Source: Bifidobacterium breve
GTDB lineage: Bacteria > Actinomycetota > Actinomycetes > Nanopelagicales > Nanopelagicaceae
Assembly: GCA_945860275.1 (NCBI GenBank)
Contig: CAMAPN010000003.1
Span: 30,703-94,702, forward strand
Direction of reading: 5' to 3'
DNA length: 64,000 nt
Shown: positions 44,677-52,544 of the stretch, piece by piece
How the letters are laid out: every line of letters begins with the position of its first letter
How positions within the stretch are numbered: the first letter of the stretch is position 1
Notes under the pieces: model-generated
Told to the model about the DNA's origin: nothing
Databases searched by the model: none
Seen by the model: the letters and a program-made list of their open reading frames with translations, nothing else
Program-made: the position numbers and the translations under genes

Positions 44677-46017
44677 TTAAATCCACGACTGTAGCCACAT
44701 CAAACTTCGCCAGTGATCATAAGTAATCGTAACGCCAAGAAATATCGGCGAGTGATAAATGAAGTTCGCACCAATTACCGTGATGAAAAGAGCGAGCGCA
44801 CCTTTTCGCGCCCTTCGGGAAAAACGTTCCGGGAGCCTTTCATTTACCTCTTTGATTGCCGCGACAATTGCAAGGATGATCCACGGTTCAAAAGCGATGG
44901 AATAGAAGGAAAAAGTAGTCCGCTCGGGAAACGCGAACCAGGGGAGCCAGCCTGCAGCGATTCCCAACAGAATAAGCGAGTGGTTCCGCTTTTTCACCCA
45001 GAGAGTTAGGAGTAGAAGTACTGCCAGCGCGCCGCTCCACCAAAGAAGAGGTGTGCCAATGGCAAGAATTTCCTGCGAGCAATCAGTTGATTCACATTTT
45101 GGTGATTCGTAATAGAAAGATGTTGGGCGAATCTGTAATAGCCACTGCCAAGCAGATGAGCGATAGTTATGTCCAGAGTCAAGTCCCTTATGGAAGTTAA
45201 GAATCTCAAATTGATAATGGATGAAAGAGCGAAATGGTGCCAGGAAACTTCCACCATTATCTGCCGACCAGAACCTACTCCAGCCGCGCGGAGAGAGAAA
45301 CCAGCCAATCCAGCTCGCTGTGTAGATAACCAGCGGTACCAGAAATAATTGCGCCTTTCGGAGCGCAATCAAAGATAAGAAATCCTTTCGATGGAATTGC
45401 TGCACCTCTGCTGCAGATTGCTTACTTGCTATCTCTCTGACCTCTCTGATCTCTCTGGTAACAAAATAAAGAGAGAAAGCGATGATGTAAAAAATTGCGT
45501 TCCATTTAGTGCCAAGTGCCAAGCCGAAGAAAACTCCTGCAAGCAAGTATCGTCGATCAATCAGAAACCACGCTGCAATCAACAGGAAAGTCGTAAGAGT
45601 CATATCTAGGAGCGCAGTTCGAGACATCACCAAGTTCAATCCATCGAAAAACGCGAGCAGCGCAGCAATCAGTCCATAGCCCAAGGCCCCAAAGATGCGT
45701 GCGGCAATTTTGGCAATTAGCAGGATGGAGAGCGTGCCGAGCAGGGCAACCGCTACTCGCCAACCGAAAGGGTTGTCACCAAATATTTGGATGCCCGCAC
45801 CAATCACCCATTTGCCGATGGGTGGATGGACGATGAACTCAGGTTTATTCGCACTGACTTCAACCCCAAAGTTGAGAAGGTCGCGGGCGCCATCGACGTA
45901 GTAGATCTCATCGAAAATCAATTTAGGGGGAGTGCTCAATCGAAAGAGGCGAAGGAAGAGCGCTGCTGCAACAAGAGACCAAATCGCAACAGTCCGGTTC
46001 CCCAGGGCGCGAATCAT
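44677..46017 (-). CDS. pmt: Protein O-mannosyltransferase (PMT family)
   Basis: A 446-aa integral membrane GT-C glycosyltransferase with about ten or more helices. Catalytic acidic motif FDEIYYVDGARDLL lies in the first extracytoplasmic loop, followed by HPPIGKWVIGAGIQIFG. The FYYESPKCESTDCSQEILAIG region and the C-terminal HSPIFLGVTITYDHWRSLMWLQSWI are typical of actinobacterial PMT. It mannosylates secreted proteins using polyprenyl-phosphate-mannose. Divergent from rsmI, as in mycobacteria. A 9-bp unit repeated three times (45431-45457) encodes EIREVREI in a cytoplasmic loop. Confidence 0.92.
   Translation of the reverse strand: MIRALGNRTVAIWSLVAAALFLRLFRLSTPPKLIFDEIYYVDGARDLLNFGVEVSANKPEFIVHPPIGKWVIGAGIQIFGDNPFGWRVAVALLGTLSILLIAKIAARIFGALGYGLIAALLAFFDGLNLVMSRTALLDMTLTTFLLIAAWFLIDRRYLLAGVFFGLALGTKWNAIFYIIAFSLYFVTREIREVREIASKQSAAEVQQFHRKDFLSLIALRKAQLFLVPLVIYTASWIGWFLSPRGWSRFWSADNGGSFLAPFRSFIHYQFEILNFHKGLDSGHNYRSSAWQWLLQIRPTSFYYESPKCESTDCSQEILAIGTPLLWWSGALAVLLLLTLWVKKRNHSLILLGIAAGWLPWFAFPERTTFSFYSIAFEPWIILAIVAAIKEVNERLPERFSRRARKGALALFITVIGANFIYHSPIFLGVTITYDHWRSLMWLQSWI
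45431..45457. repeat. Three 9-bp tandem repeats inside pmt
   Basis: ATCTCTCTG, ACCTCTCTG, ATCTCTCTG. The repeat is in frame (9 = 3 codons), so slippage would add or remove three residues without a frameshift. Confidence 0.6.
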
Positions 46018-46050
46018 GTCTACCAGCGTAGAACCTGGGAGGATAAGAGT

Positions 46051-46902
46051 GTGAATAACGGGCGATTGATTCTTGCGGGGGCGCCGTTGGGCAACCCAGA
46101 CGACGCGTCACCGCGACTGCGCACAGCGCTGACTGAATGTGATGTCATTTTCGCTGAAGACACCCGTCGCTTTCGACACCTCGCTACTGACCTTGGGCTC
46201 TCCCTCCGGGCACACGTGCACTCTTTTTTTGCCGGCAATGAACAAGAGCGCGTGGTTGAACTTCGAGATTTGCTCCTCGCCGGGAAATCAGTTCTCTTGA
46301 TTACAGATGGCGGGATGCCTGGCGTGAGTGATCCAGGATATCTCGCGGTAAAAGTCGCTCTCGAGAGTGGTGTCCACATCGAGGTCGTTCCCGGGCCAAG
46401 TGCGGTGACAACGGCGCTCGCACTTTCGGGATTACCGATGGAGCGTTTCCTCTTTGATGGATTTACCCCACGCAGCGCTAAAGCGCGCGCAGATTACCTG
46501 CACTCCATCAAGAATGAAGAGCGCGCCATCGTGCTCTTTGAAGCACCACATCGCACCAAAGAGTTGGTCGCAGATTTACTCGAGATTATGGGTGGCGAGC
46601 GCAAGGTTGCGCTCTGTCGCGAGATGACTAAGCGGTATGAAGAAGTATTTCGTGGCACGTTAGGTGAACTCAATGCGTGGGTCAACGAGCGCGAGATTCT
46701 TGGCGAGGTAACAGTGGTCATCGAAGGTGCACAGCCAAGTGAGGTTGCCGCTCGGACTCCGCAGGAGATCGCAGCGCAGGTGGCGCTTCGGGAATCGACA
46801 GGAATGGAGCGGCGCGAGGCAATCACCGCAGTTGCGGAGGAATTTCGGCTCCGTAAGCGGGAAGTTTTCGATGCCCTTGTCGCCTCTAAGATAGAGCAGT
46901 GA
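46051..46902 (+). CDS. rsmI: 16S rRNA (cytidine(1402)-2'-O)-methyltransferase
   Basis: The track ORF is extended into pmt. The start is chosen at GTG 46051 (VNNGRLILAGAPLGNP) because GGGAGG lies 8 nt upstream and family similarity begins there, giving 283 aa. RsmI 2'-O-methylates C1402 of 16S rRNA using SAM. Seen: LAGAPLGNPDDASPRLRTAL, FAEDTRR, ITDGGMPGVSDPGYLAV, VPGPSAVTTALALSGLP and FEAPHRTKELVADL. It overlaps metG by 1-4 nt, so the two are co-expressed. Confidence 0.94.
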   Translation: MNNGRLILAGAPLGNPDDASPRLRTALTECDVIFAEDTRRFRHLATDLGLSLRAHVHSFFAGNEQERVVELRDLLLAGKSVLLITDGGMPGVSDPGYLAVKVALESGVHIEVVPGPSAVTTALALSGLPMERFLFDGFTPRSAKARADYLHSIKNEERAIVLFEAPHRTKELVADLLEIMGGERKVALCREMTKRYEEVFRGTLGELNAWVNEREILGEVTVVIEGAQPSEVAARTPQEIAAQVALRESTGMERREAITAVAEEFRLRKREVFDALVASKIEQ

Positions 46903-48500
46903 TGTCGCAGGCCAACGGTAAGAGCTTTTATCTCACGACGCCGATTTACTATGTAAATGATGCGCCGCATATCGGCCATGCGTACACGACGGTTGCTGGC
47001 GATGTATTAACTAGGTGGCATCGACAACGTGGCGAGGGCGTGTGGTTTCTCACTGGCACGGATGAGCATGGTCAAAAGGTTTTGCGCACAGCAGAAGCAA
47101 ACGGTAGCGATCCGCAAAGTTGGGCAGACAAGCTCGTTGAGAATTCTTGGAAACCAACATGGCAAGCGCTGAATATCGCTAACGATGATTTCATTCGCAC
47201 GACCGAACCTCGACATATGGAGCGAGTGCAGAGATTCCTGCAAGGCCTTAAAGATACGGGCCATATCTATGAAGGAAAATACGAAGGCCCATATTGCGTT
47301 GGTTGCGAAGAGTTCAAGCTCCCAGGGGATCTACTGCCGGGTGCAACAGAGGATGAAAAACTCTGCCCAATTCACTCAAGACCAGTTGAGCTTGTGAGTG
47401 AAACAAATTGGTTCTTCCGATTATCGGCATTTGTAGAACCACTACTCGAGCATTATCGAAAGAATCCCGACGCATGCGAACCTGCCAGCGCCCGTAATGA
47501 AGTCGTATCTTTCCTTGAAGGTGGCGTCTCAGATCTTTCAATCTCGCGCTCTTCATTCTCATGGGGAATTCCTGTTCCGTGGGATACCAAACAAGTGGTG
47601 TACGTATGGTTTGATGCGCTCCTTAATTATGCAACAGCGGTCGGGCTCGGCGATGAAGTAGGCACTCCTGGTGCGAAAGAATTCGCTGAAAAATGGCCGG
47701 CTGATGTACACCTTGTTGGTAAAGATATCCTCCGCTTCCATGCGGTGATTTGGCCTGCAATGTTGATGGCTGCGGGGCTGCCAGTGCCACGAAAAGTATT
47801 TGCACACGGTTGGCTTCTTGTTGGCGGTGAGAAGATGAGCAAGAGCAAGCTCACCGGTATCGCCCCTGCTGATATCACTGATTTCTTCGGCGTAGATGCC
47901 TTCCGTTATTACTTCCTACGTGCGATTCCATTTGGCACCGATGGCTCCTTCTCTTGGGAGGACATGGTCGCTCGCTACACAAGCGAGCTCGCAAATGATT
48001 TTGGAAATCTTGCATCGCGAGCCATTGCAATGATTGAGAAATATTGTGACGGCAAGATTCCATCCATCGCCCAAGAGCCTGCTTTGGCAAGCGCTGCCGC
48101 GGCGGCGGTGGACGCGGCTGATGAAAAGATCACCGCTCTAGATTTCCAAGGTGGCATTCTTGCAATTCTTGAATTCTGCAAGAGCGTCAACGGTTATGTC
48201 ACTGAAAAAGCGCCATGGGTGCTCGCCAAAGATCCTGCGAATAAGAGCGAACTTGATCGCGTTCTTTATGCAACGTGCGAGTCGTTACGAATTCTTGCTG
48301 TCCTCTTTCATCCAGTAATGCCTGAGACCAGCCAGAAACTATGGCGAGCTCTTGGGGCGACAACTTTGGGCGAACTATCCACCCAGCGAATCGATGATGT
48401 TGCCAGATGGGGCCAACTGCCGGCAGGTGCACAGACCTCGCGCGGTGAAGTGTTATTCCCACGTCTACCTGATAACGCAAGCGAGGAGCAGCGCGGGTGA
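46902..48500 (+). CDS. metG: Methionyl-tRNA synthetase
   Basis: Class I aminoacyl-tRNA synthetase, about 532 aa. HIGH motif as HIGHAY in TTPIYYVNDAPHIGHAYTTV, zinc-knuckle region (CVGCEEFKLPG...CPIHSRP) and KMSKS motif in GGEKMSKSKLTG. It lacks the C-terminal tRNA-binding domain found in E. coli MetG, as usual in actinobacteria. GTG 46899 is an alternative start; I use ATG 46902, which overlaps the rsmI stop. It overlaps tatD by 4 nt. Confidence 0.96.
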   Translation: MSQANGKSFYLTTPIYYVNDAPHIGHAYTTVAGDVLTRWHRQRGEGVWFLTGTDEHGQKVLRTAEANGSDPQSWADKLVENSWKPTWQALNIANDDFIRTTEPRHMERVQRFLQGLKDTGHIYEGKYEGPYCVGCEEFKLPGDLLPGATEDEKLCPIHSRPVELVSETNWFFRLSAFVEPLLEHYRKNPDACEPASARNEVVSFLEGGVSDLSISRSSFSWGIPVPWDTKQVVYVWFDALLNYATAVGLGDEVGTPGAKEFAEKWPADVHLVGKDILRFHAVIWPAMLMAAGLPVPRKVFAHGWLLVGGEKMSKSKLTGIAPADITDFFGVDAFRYYFLRAIPFGTDGSFSWEDMVARYTSELANDFGNLASRAIAMIEKYCDGKIPSIAQEPALASAAAAAVDAADEKITALDFQGGILAILEFCKSVNGYVTEKAPWVLAKDPANKSELDRVLYATCESLRILAVLFHPVMPETSQKLWRALGATTLGELSTQRIDDVARWGQLPAGAQTSRGEVLFPRLPDNASEEQRG

Positions 48501-49354
48501 GCGATCGCCATAATCGGGATATTGATCGCATCCCAGCGCCACTACCAGAGCCCCTTCCATTCCCCACGATTGATTCCCATTGCCATATCGAACTGATTGC
48601 AAAATCCGCACCTGATTCTCCAGAGGTGAAAGCGGTCTTGGATGAGGCTGCATCAGTAGGAATCGAACATGTCGTTCAGATTGGTTATGACCTAGAACAA
48701 TCTCGATGGTCGGTTGGCGTTGCCCAAGCATGGGTTGGACGAGCGCTTGCTGCTGTTGCGCTCCATCCAAACGAAGCGCCCGTAGTGGAAAATCTTGATG
48801 AACAACTCCGTGAAATTGAAGCATTGGCAGCACATTCGCGCGTGCGCGGCATTGGTGAGACCGGGCTGGATTATTTTCGTACACCTGAAGAGTTACGTGC
48901 GAAGCAGGAGCACTCCTTTCGGGCGCATATTGCCATTGCCAAGCGAACTGACAAAGCGCTCATCATTCATGACCGCGATGCGCATGAAGATATCCTCCGA
49001 GTCTTAAAAGAAGAGGGCGCTCCCGAGAAAGTCATCTTTCATTGTTATTCAGGAGATGCGCAGATGGCAAAAGAGTGCGTGCGTTCAGGATATTTTCTCT
49101 CCTTTTCGGGAACCGTCACTTTCAAGAATGCTCCAGGCTTGCGCGAAGCGCTAGCCATCACGCCGCTGACAAATCTACTTGTGGAGACGGATGCGCCATT
49201 TCTTGCGCCGGCTCCGTATCGAGGAGCGCTCAATTCTCCGGCTCAGATTGCGCGCACGATTCGATTTATGGCTGAGGTGCTCAATCGCCCGGTTGAAGAG
49301 TTATGTCATGCAACGCGCGAGAATGCTCTGGCGCTATTTGGAGATTTCTCTTGA
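48497..49354 (+). CDS. tatD: TatD family metal-dependent hydrolase
   Basis: A 285-aa TIM-barrel hydrolase. Metal ligands lie in TIDSHCHIEL (HxH), GIGETGLDYF, FHCYSG and VETDAPFLAP. TatD enzymes act as 3'-5' DNA exonucleases and D-aminoacyl-tRNA deacylase-like proteins in various bacteria; the exact role here is not shown. The GTG start overlaps metG by 4 nt, and the stop overlaps rsmA by 4 nt (TTGA). The metG-tatD-rsmA order is widely conserved. Confidence 0.93.
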   Translation: MSDRHNRDIDRIPAPLPEPLPFPTIDSHCHIELIAKSAPDSPEVKAVLDEAASVGIEHVVQIGYDLEQSRWSVGVAQAWVGRALAAVALHPNEAPVVENLDEQLREIEALAAHSRVRGIGETGLDYFRTPEELRAKQEHSFRAHIAIAKRTDKALIIHDRDAHEDILRVLKEEGAPEKVIFHCYSGDAQMAKECVRSGYFLSFSGTVTFKNAPGLREALAITPLTNLLVETDAPFLAPAPYRGALNSPAQIARTIRFMAEVLNRPVEELCHATRENALALFGDFS

Positions 49355-50229
49355 CCAGTGCATCCGATCAGCCTCTCTCGCCAACGCTAGGCGCAGGAGA
49401 AATCAGAGAGCTCGCTCAACGCTTAGAGCTCCGACCATCCAAATCTTTAGGTCAGAACTTTGTGATCGATGGCAATACTTGTCGGAAGATTGTGCGATTA
49501 GCAAATGTTCAAAGCTCTGATGTGGTTTTGGAAATTGGCCCTGGGCTTGGATCGTTAACACTTGCGATACTCGCTGAAGCTAAAACATTGGTAGCTATCG
49601 AAATTGATCGCAGATTGGCAAAGCAGCTTCCCGACACAGTTTTGCAGCATCTCCCAAAGAAGGTCTCTGATTTACAGGTAATTAATGATGACGCGCTAAA
49701 CATCACCGACCTTACCCCTGTACAGGCGCCAACAATTCTGGTGGCAAACCTTCCTTACAATGTTTCCGTTCCAGTGCTCTTGCATCTGCTGGAGTATTTC
49801 CCCTCGATCACACGCGGGATAGTTATGGTCCAAGCAGAGGTAGCTGAGCGACTAGCAGCAAAGCCTGGGTCCAAGGTCTACGGAGTTCCCAGCGTGAAGT
49901 TACGGTGGTGGGCCGATGCCTCGGTGGCGAGCTCAATCTCGCGCGAGGTCTTCTGGCCTGTTCCCCGCGTTGATTCGCTCTTACTCTCCTTTGCTCGCAG
50001 GAGCCATCCAGCGGCTAACGATGAAGCGCTACGTAAACGCACCTTCGAATTGATAGATACTGCATTTGCACAACGACGGAAGATGCTCCGCTCTGCATTG
50101 GCTACTTTCCTAGGGTCGAGTGAACAAGCATCTGCGCGATTGATGGAGTTGGGAATAGACCCAACTGCCCGAGCAGAAAATCTGACACTTGATGACTTCA
50201 TCGTTATTGCGCGAGGCATTTATAGCTAA
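49351..50229 (+). CDS. rsmA: 16S rRNA (adenine(1518)-N6/adenine(1519)-N6)-dimethyltransferase
   Basis: The start is chosen at TTG 49351, overlapping the tatD stop and preceded by GGAGA; the track adds 16 residues that belong to the tatD frame shadow. The 292-aa KsgA-type enzyme dimethylates two adenines in helix 45 of 16S rRNA. Seen: RPSKSLGQNFVID, SAM motif VLEIGPGLGSLT, catalytic NLPYNVSVPV and VQAEVAERLAAKPGSKVYG. It is the last gene of the metG-tatD-rsmA unit; ispE follows with its own promoter. Confidence 0.95.
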   Translation: MTSASDQPLSPTLGAGEIRELAQRLELRPSKSLGQNFVIDGNTCRKIVRLANVQSSDVVLEIGPGLGSLTLAILAEAKTLVAIEIDRRLAKQLPDTVLQHLPKKVSDLQVINDDALNITDLTPVQAPTILVANLPYNVSVPVLLHLLEYFPSITRGIVMVQAEVAERLAAKPGSKVYGVPSVKLRWWADASVASSISREVFWPVPRVDSLLLSFARRSHPAANDEALRKRTFELIDTAFAQRRKMLRSALATFLGSSEQASARLMELGIDPTARAENLTLDDFIVIARGIYS

Positions 50230-50236
50230 ATGTCAT

Positions 50237-50242
50237 TAGGGT
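50237..50242 (+). promoter_or_regulatory. -10 of leaderless ispE promoter
   Basis: TAGGGT ends six bases before the ispE ATG, with no ribosome site in between. Confidence 0.55.
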
Positions 50243-50248
50243 AGAACC

Positions 50249-51160
50249 ATGACAGTTGTGAAAGCCCCTGCAAAAATCAATTTGCAGTTATCAGTTGGCG
50301 CCAAGGGAGATGATGGCTATCACGACCTTGCAACTGTTTTCCAAGCGGTCTCGCTTTATGATGAGATAAGTGTTCGTCCGGGGGAAAGTGGCTCAGGAAT
50401 CACCCTTCGATTCACTGGTGATAACCCCCACATCGCGAATCTGCCAACGAACAACAAAAACCTTGCATACAAAGCAGCGCAATTATTTGCACAACGGAAG
50501 AAAGTTTCACTCGATTTAATTATCGAGATCAAAAAACAAATTCCGATAGCTGGCGGCATGGCAGGTGGTAGCGCCAATGCGGCAGGAGTTTTGGTAGCGC
50601 TGGACTCGTTATACGAAACAAGAATGAGCAAAGAAGATTTGATTGCACTAGCTCGACAATTAGGTAGCGATGTTCCCTTCTCATTAACGGGTGGCACTGC
50701 AGTTGGCACAGGTCGTGGCGATCGACTTACTCCAGCCCTAGCTCGTGGAACTTTCCATTGGGTTTTGGCGTACTCATCTCAAGGCCTTTCCACTCCATCG
50801 GTTTATGAGGAGTGCGATCGCCTTCGACAAGGTTTTGCGCAACGTCAACCGCGGGTTAGCGAAGAGTTGATGCATGCATTGAGTAGCGGCGATCCCATTG
50901 CTCTTGGCAAATCGCTCGTCAATGATTTACAGCCAGCTGCGTGTTCTCTAAAGCCTGCCCTGAAATTAGCCCTCTCTGCCGGGATGGAATCAGGCGCGAT
51001 TGGCGCTCTCGTCTCAGGCTCTGGTCCGACCGTAGCCTTCCTTGCTAAGAGCGAAGAGGCATCTATCGACTTAGCAGTCGCGCTCTCATCTACAGGTGCG
51101 GTTTCGCAATTAGGTCGAGCGCATAGCCCAGTGGGTGGCCCTCGAGTAATTGAAAACTAA
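50249..51160 (+). CDS. ispE: 4-diphosphocytidyl-2-C-methyl-D-erythritol kinase
   Basis: A 303-aa GHMP kinase of the non-mevalonate isoprenoid pathway, phosphorylating the 2-hydroxyl of CDP-methylerythritol. Seen: PAKINLQLSVGAKGDDGYHDLATVFQAVSLYDE, the ATP loop PIAGGMAGGSANAAGVLVAL, and the C-terminal ALVSGSGPTVAFL. It supplies precursors for the polyprenyl synthase at 11.2 kb. The stop abuts the convergent MarR gene with no gap. Confidence 0.95.
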   Translation: MTVVKAPAKINLQLSVGAKGDDGYHDLATVFQAVSLYDEISVRPGESGSGITLRFTGDNPHIANLPTNNKNLAYKAAQLFAQRKKVSLDLIIEIKKQIPIAGGMAGGSANAAGVLVALDSLYETRMSKEDLIALARQLGSDVPFSLTGGTAVGTGRGDRLTPALARGTFHWVLAYSSQGLSTPSVYEECDRLRQGFAQRQPRVSEELMHALSSGDPIALGKSLVNDLQPAACSLKPALKLALSAGMESGAIGALVSGSGPTVAFLAKSEEASIDLAVALSSTGAVSQLGRAHSPVGGPRVIEN

Positions 51161-51670
51161 TTACTCGCCGCTCTCGCTTTCAAATTGCGTCAACATTCGA
51201 CTGAGGTAGAGGGCCAATTCGTCTCGCTCAGCGCTCTTGAGTGATTGTAATAGCTCCTTCTCGCGATTAAGTAGATCAACGAGCGCAGCATCAACTACTG
51301 AAATACCTTTGTTCGTGATTCGCACCAACGTGCCACGCCCGTCAGATGGATCAGGATGACGCGAAAGCAAACCATCGCTCTCCAATCGATCAAGGCGATT
51401 GGTAATCGTGCCACTGGTCACGAGATTCTCATGGATTAATTGCCCTGGCGTGAGTTGATACGGCGTGCCCGCTCTTCGCAGCGCAGCGAGTACATCAAAG
51501 CCCCACGTCTCGAGTCCATGTTTGGCGAAGGCTGCGCGCCGTGCAATATCCAATTGCCGAGCTAGGCGAGTGACGCGACTTAAAACTTCTAGCGGCGCAA
51601 CATCTAAGTCAGGTCGTTCCCGTCGCCACGCTGCAACTAAAGCATCGACCTCATCGCGATTATCGCTCAT
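51161..51670 (-). CDS. MarR family transcriptional regulator
   Basis: 169 aa with the winged-helix MarR fold: GFDVLAALRRAGTPYQLTPGQLI, recognition helix region VTSGTITNRLDRLESDGLLSRHPDPSDGRGTLVRIT, with the wing motif DPSDGR intact. The N-terminal ~35 residues form a helix used in dimers. The start lies inside the 3' end of the upstream TetR gene (11-nt overlap), so the two regulators are translationally coupled. Targets and ligand are unknown. Confidence 0.92.
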   Translation of the reverse strand: MSDNRDEVDALVAAWRRERPDLDVAPLEVLSRVTRLARQLDIARRAAFAKHGLETWGFDVLAALRRAGTPYQLTPGQLIHENLVTSGTITNRLDRLESDGLLSRHPDPSDGRGTLVRITNKGISVVDAALVDLLNREKELLQSLKSAERDELALYLSRMLTQFESESGE

Positions 51671-52328
51671 GTTTGATGCGACCTTCGAAGGAGAGGCGTG
51701 GACGAGCTTCTAATCCACTCAATCCATTCCAGGATAAGTTCACAATGTGCGCTGCAACTTCTTCGCGCGTGAATGTGCGTGCATCGAGCCACCATTGTCC
51801 GGTGAGTGCAACCATGCCAACAAGCATTGATGCGTACATGGGCGCCATTTCGCGATCGAATCCACGTGAACTCAACTCGTCGATGAAGATATGTTCGACT
51901 TGCGCAGCCACTTCACTTAAGAGGGTGGCAAAGGAGCCGCTCTGTCCGCCGACAGGTGAGTTACGTACCAATAATCGAAATCCATTACTGCGAGTTTCGA
52001 TATACGTGAGGAAGGCAAGGGCTGCGCGCTCGGCGCGAACACGCGGTCGACCCGCCTCCAACGTATTCGAGATCATTTCAAGGAGCGCTCGCATTTCGCG
52101 GTCGACCACAACCGCATAGAGCCCCTCTTTACTTCCAAAGTGTTCATAGATCAGAGGTTTGGAGACGCCAGCGCTCGCCGCCAATTCTTCGACGCTGGTT
52201 CCCTCAACGCCGCTCTCGGCAAAAGTCGTGACGGCCATCTCAATAATCTGCTCGCGCCGTGCGGCGCTGCTCATGCGAGTGCGAACCCCCCCAGATCCGG
52301 GCGAGGTCGCGGAGGTTGGCGTATTCAT
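51660..52328 (-). CDS. TetR family transcriptional regulator
   Basis: The track start at 52808 is wrong: it runs through tRNA-Gln on the opposite strand. I choose ATG 52328 (MNTPTSATSPGSGG), 222 aa, with TACCCT eight bases upstream as a likely -10. HTH: VEELAASAGVSKPLIYEHFGSKEGLYAVVV. The ligand domain contains LAFLTYIETRSNGFRLLVRNSPV and ALTGQWWLDA. A TetR gene next to glmU is common in actinobacteria. A later start (MSSAARREQ) cannot be excluded. It overlaps marR by 11 nt. Confidence 0.9.
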   Translation of the reverse strand: MNTPTSATSPGSGGVRTRMSSAARREQIIEMAVTTFAESGVEGTSVEELAASAGVSKPLIYEHFGSKEGLYAVVVDREMRALLEMISNTLEAGRPRVRAERAALAFLTYIETRSNGFRLLVRNSPVGGQSGSFATLLSEVAAQVEHIFIDELSSRGFDREMAPMYASMLVGMVALTGQWWLDARTFTREEVAAHIVNLSWNGLSGLEARPRLSFEGRIKHER

Positions 52329-52405
52329 ACCCGCCAAGGGTAGCGCCGAGCCTGGTCGAATCCGGCGTGGTCGAAAAGGGGGAGAAGATACGAGAGAATA
52401 CGGGT

Positions 52406-52477
52406 TCCGCCATGGTGTAGTGGCTAGCACATGGGCCTTTGAAGCCCAGGGTCCTGGATCGATACCAGGTGGCGGAG
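52406..52477 (+). tRNA. tRNA-Gln (TTG)
   Basis: Acceptor TCCGCCA pairs with TGGCGGA, anticodon stem TGGGC/GCCCA with loop CTTTGAA (anticodon TTG), T arm CCTGG/CCAGG. Discriminator G; no CCA is encoded. Its place just before glmU is conserved in actinobacteria. Confidence 0.95.
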
Positions 52478-52544
52478 CGCACGCCACGGTGTCGAGGAGA
52501 GCTCGCGCGAAGTGGTGGATGAGGTGAAGGAGGGCAGGCCTTCC

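Noticed and set aside
45787-46050. 88-residue N-terminal extension of the rsmI ORF
   Set aside because: Lies antisense to the conserved pmt N-terminus, is not RsmI-like, and a GGGAGG site marks the internal GTG 46051.
48465-48884. 139-aa minus-strand ORF over the metG-tatD junction
   Set aside because: Antisense to two conserved coding regions with no family likeness.
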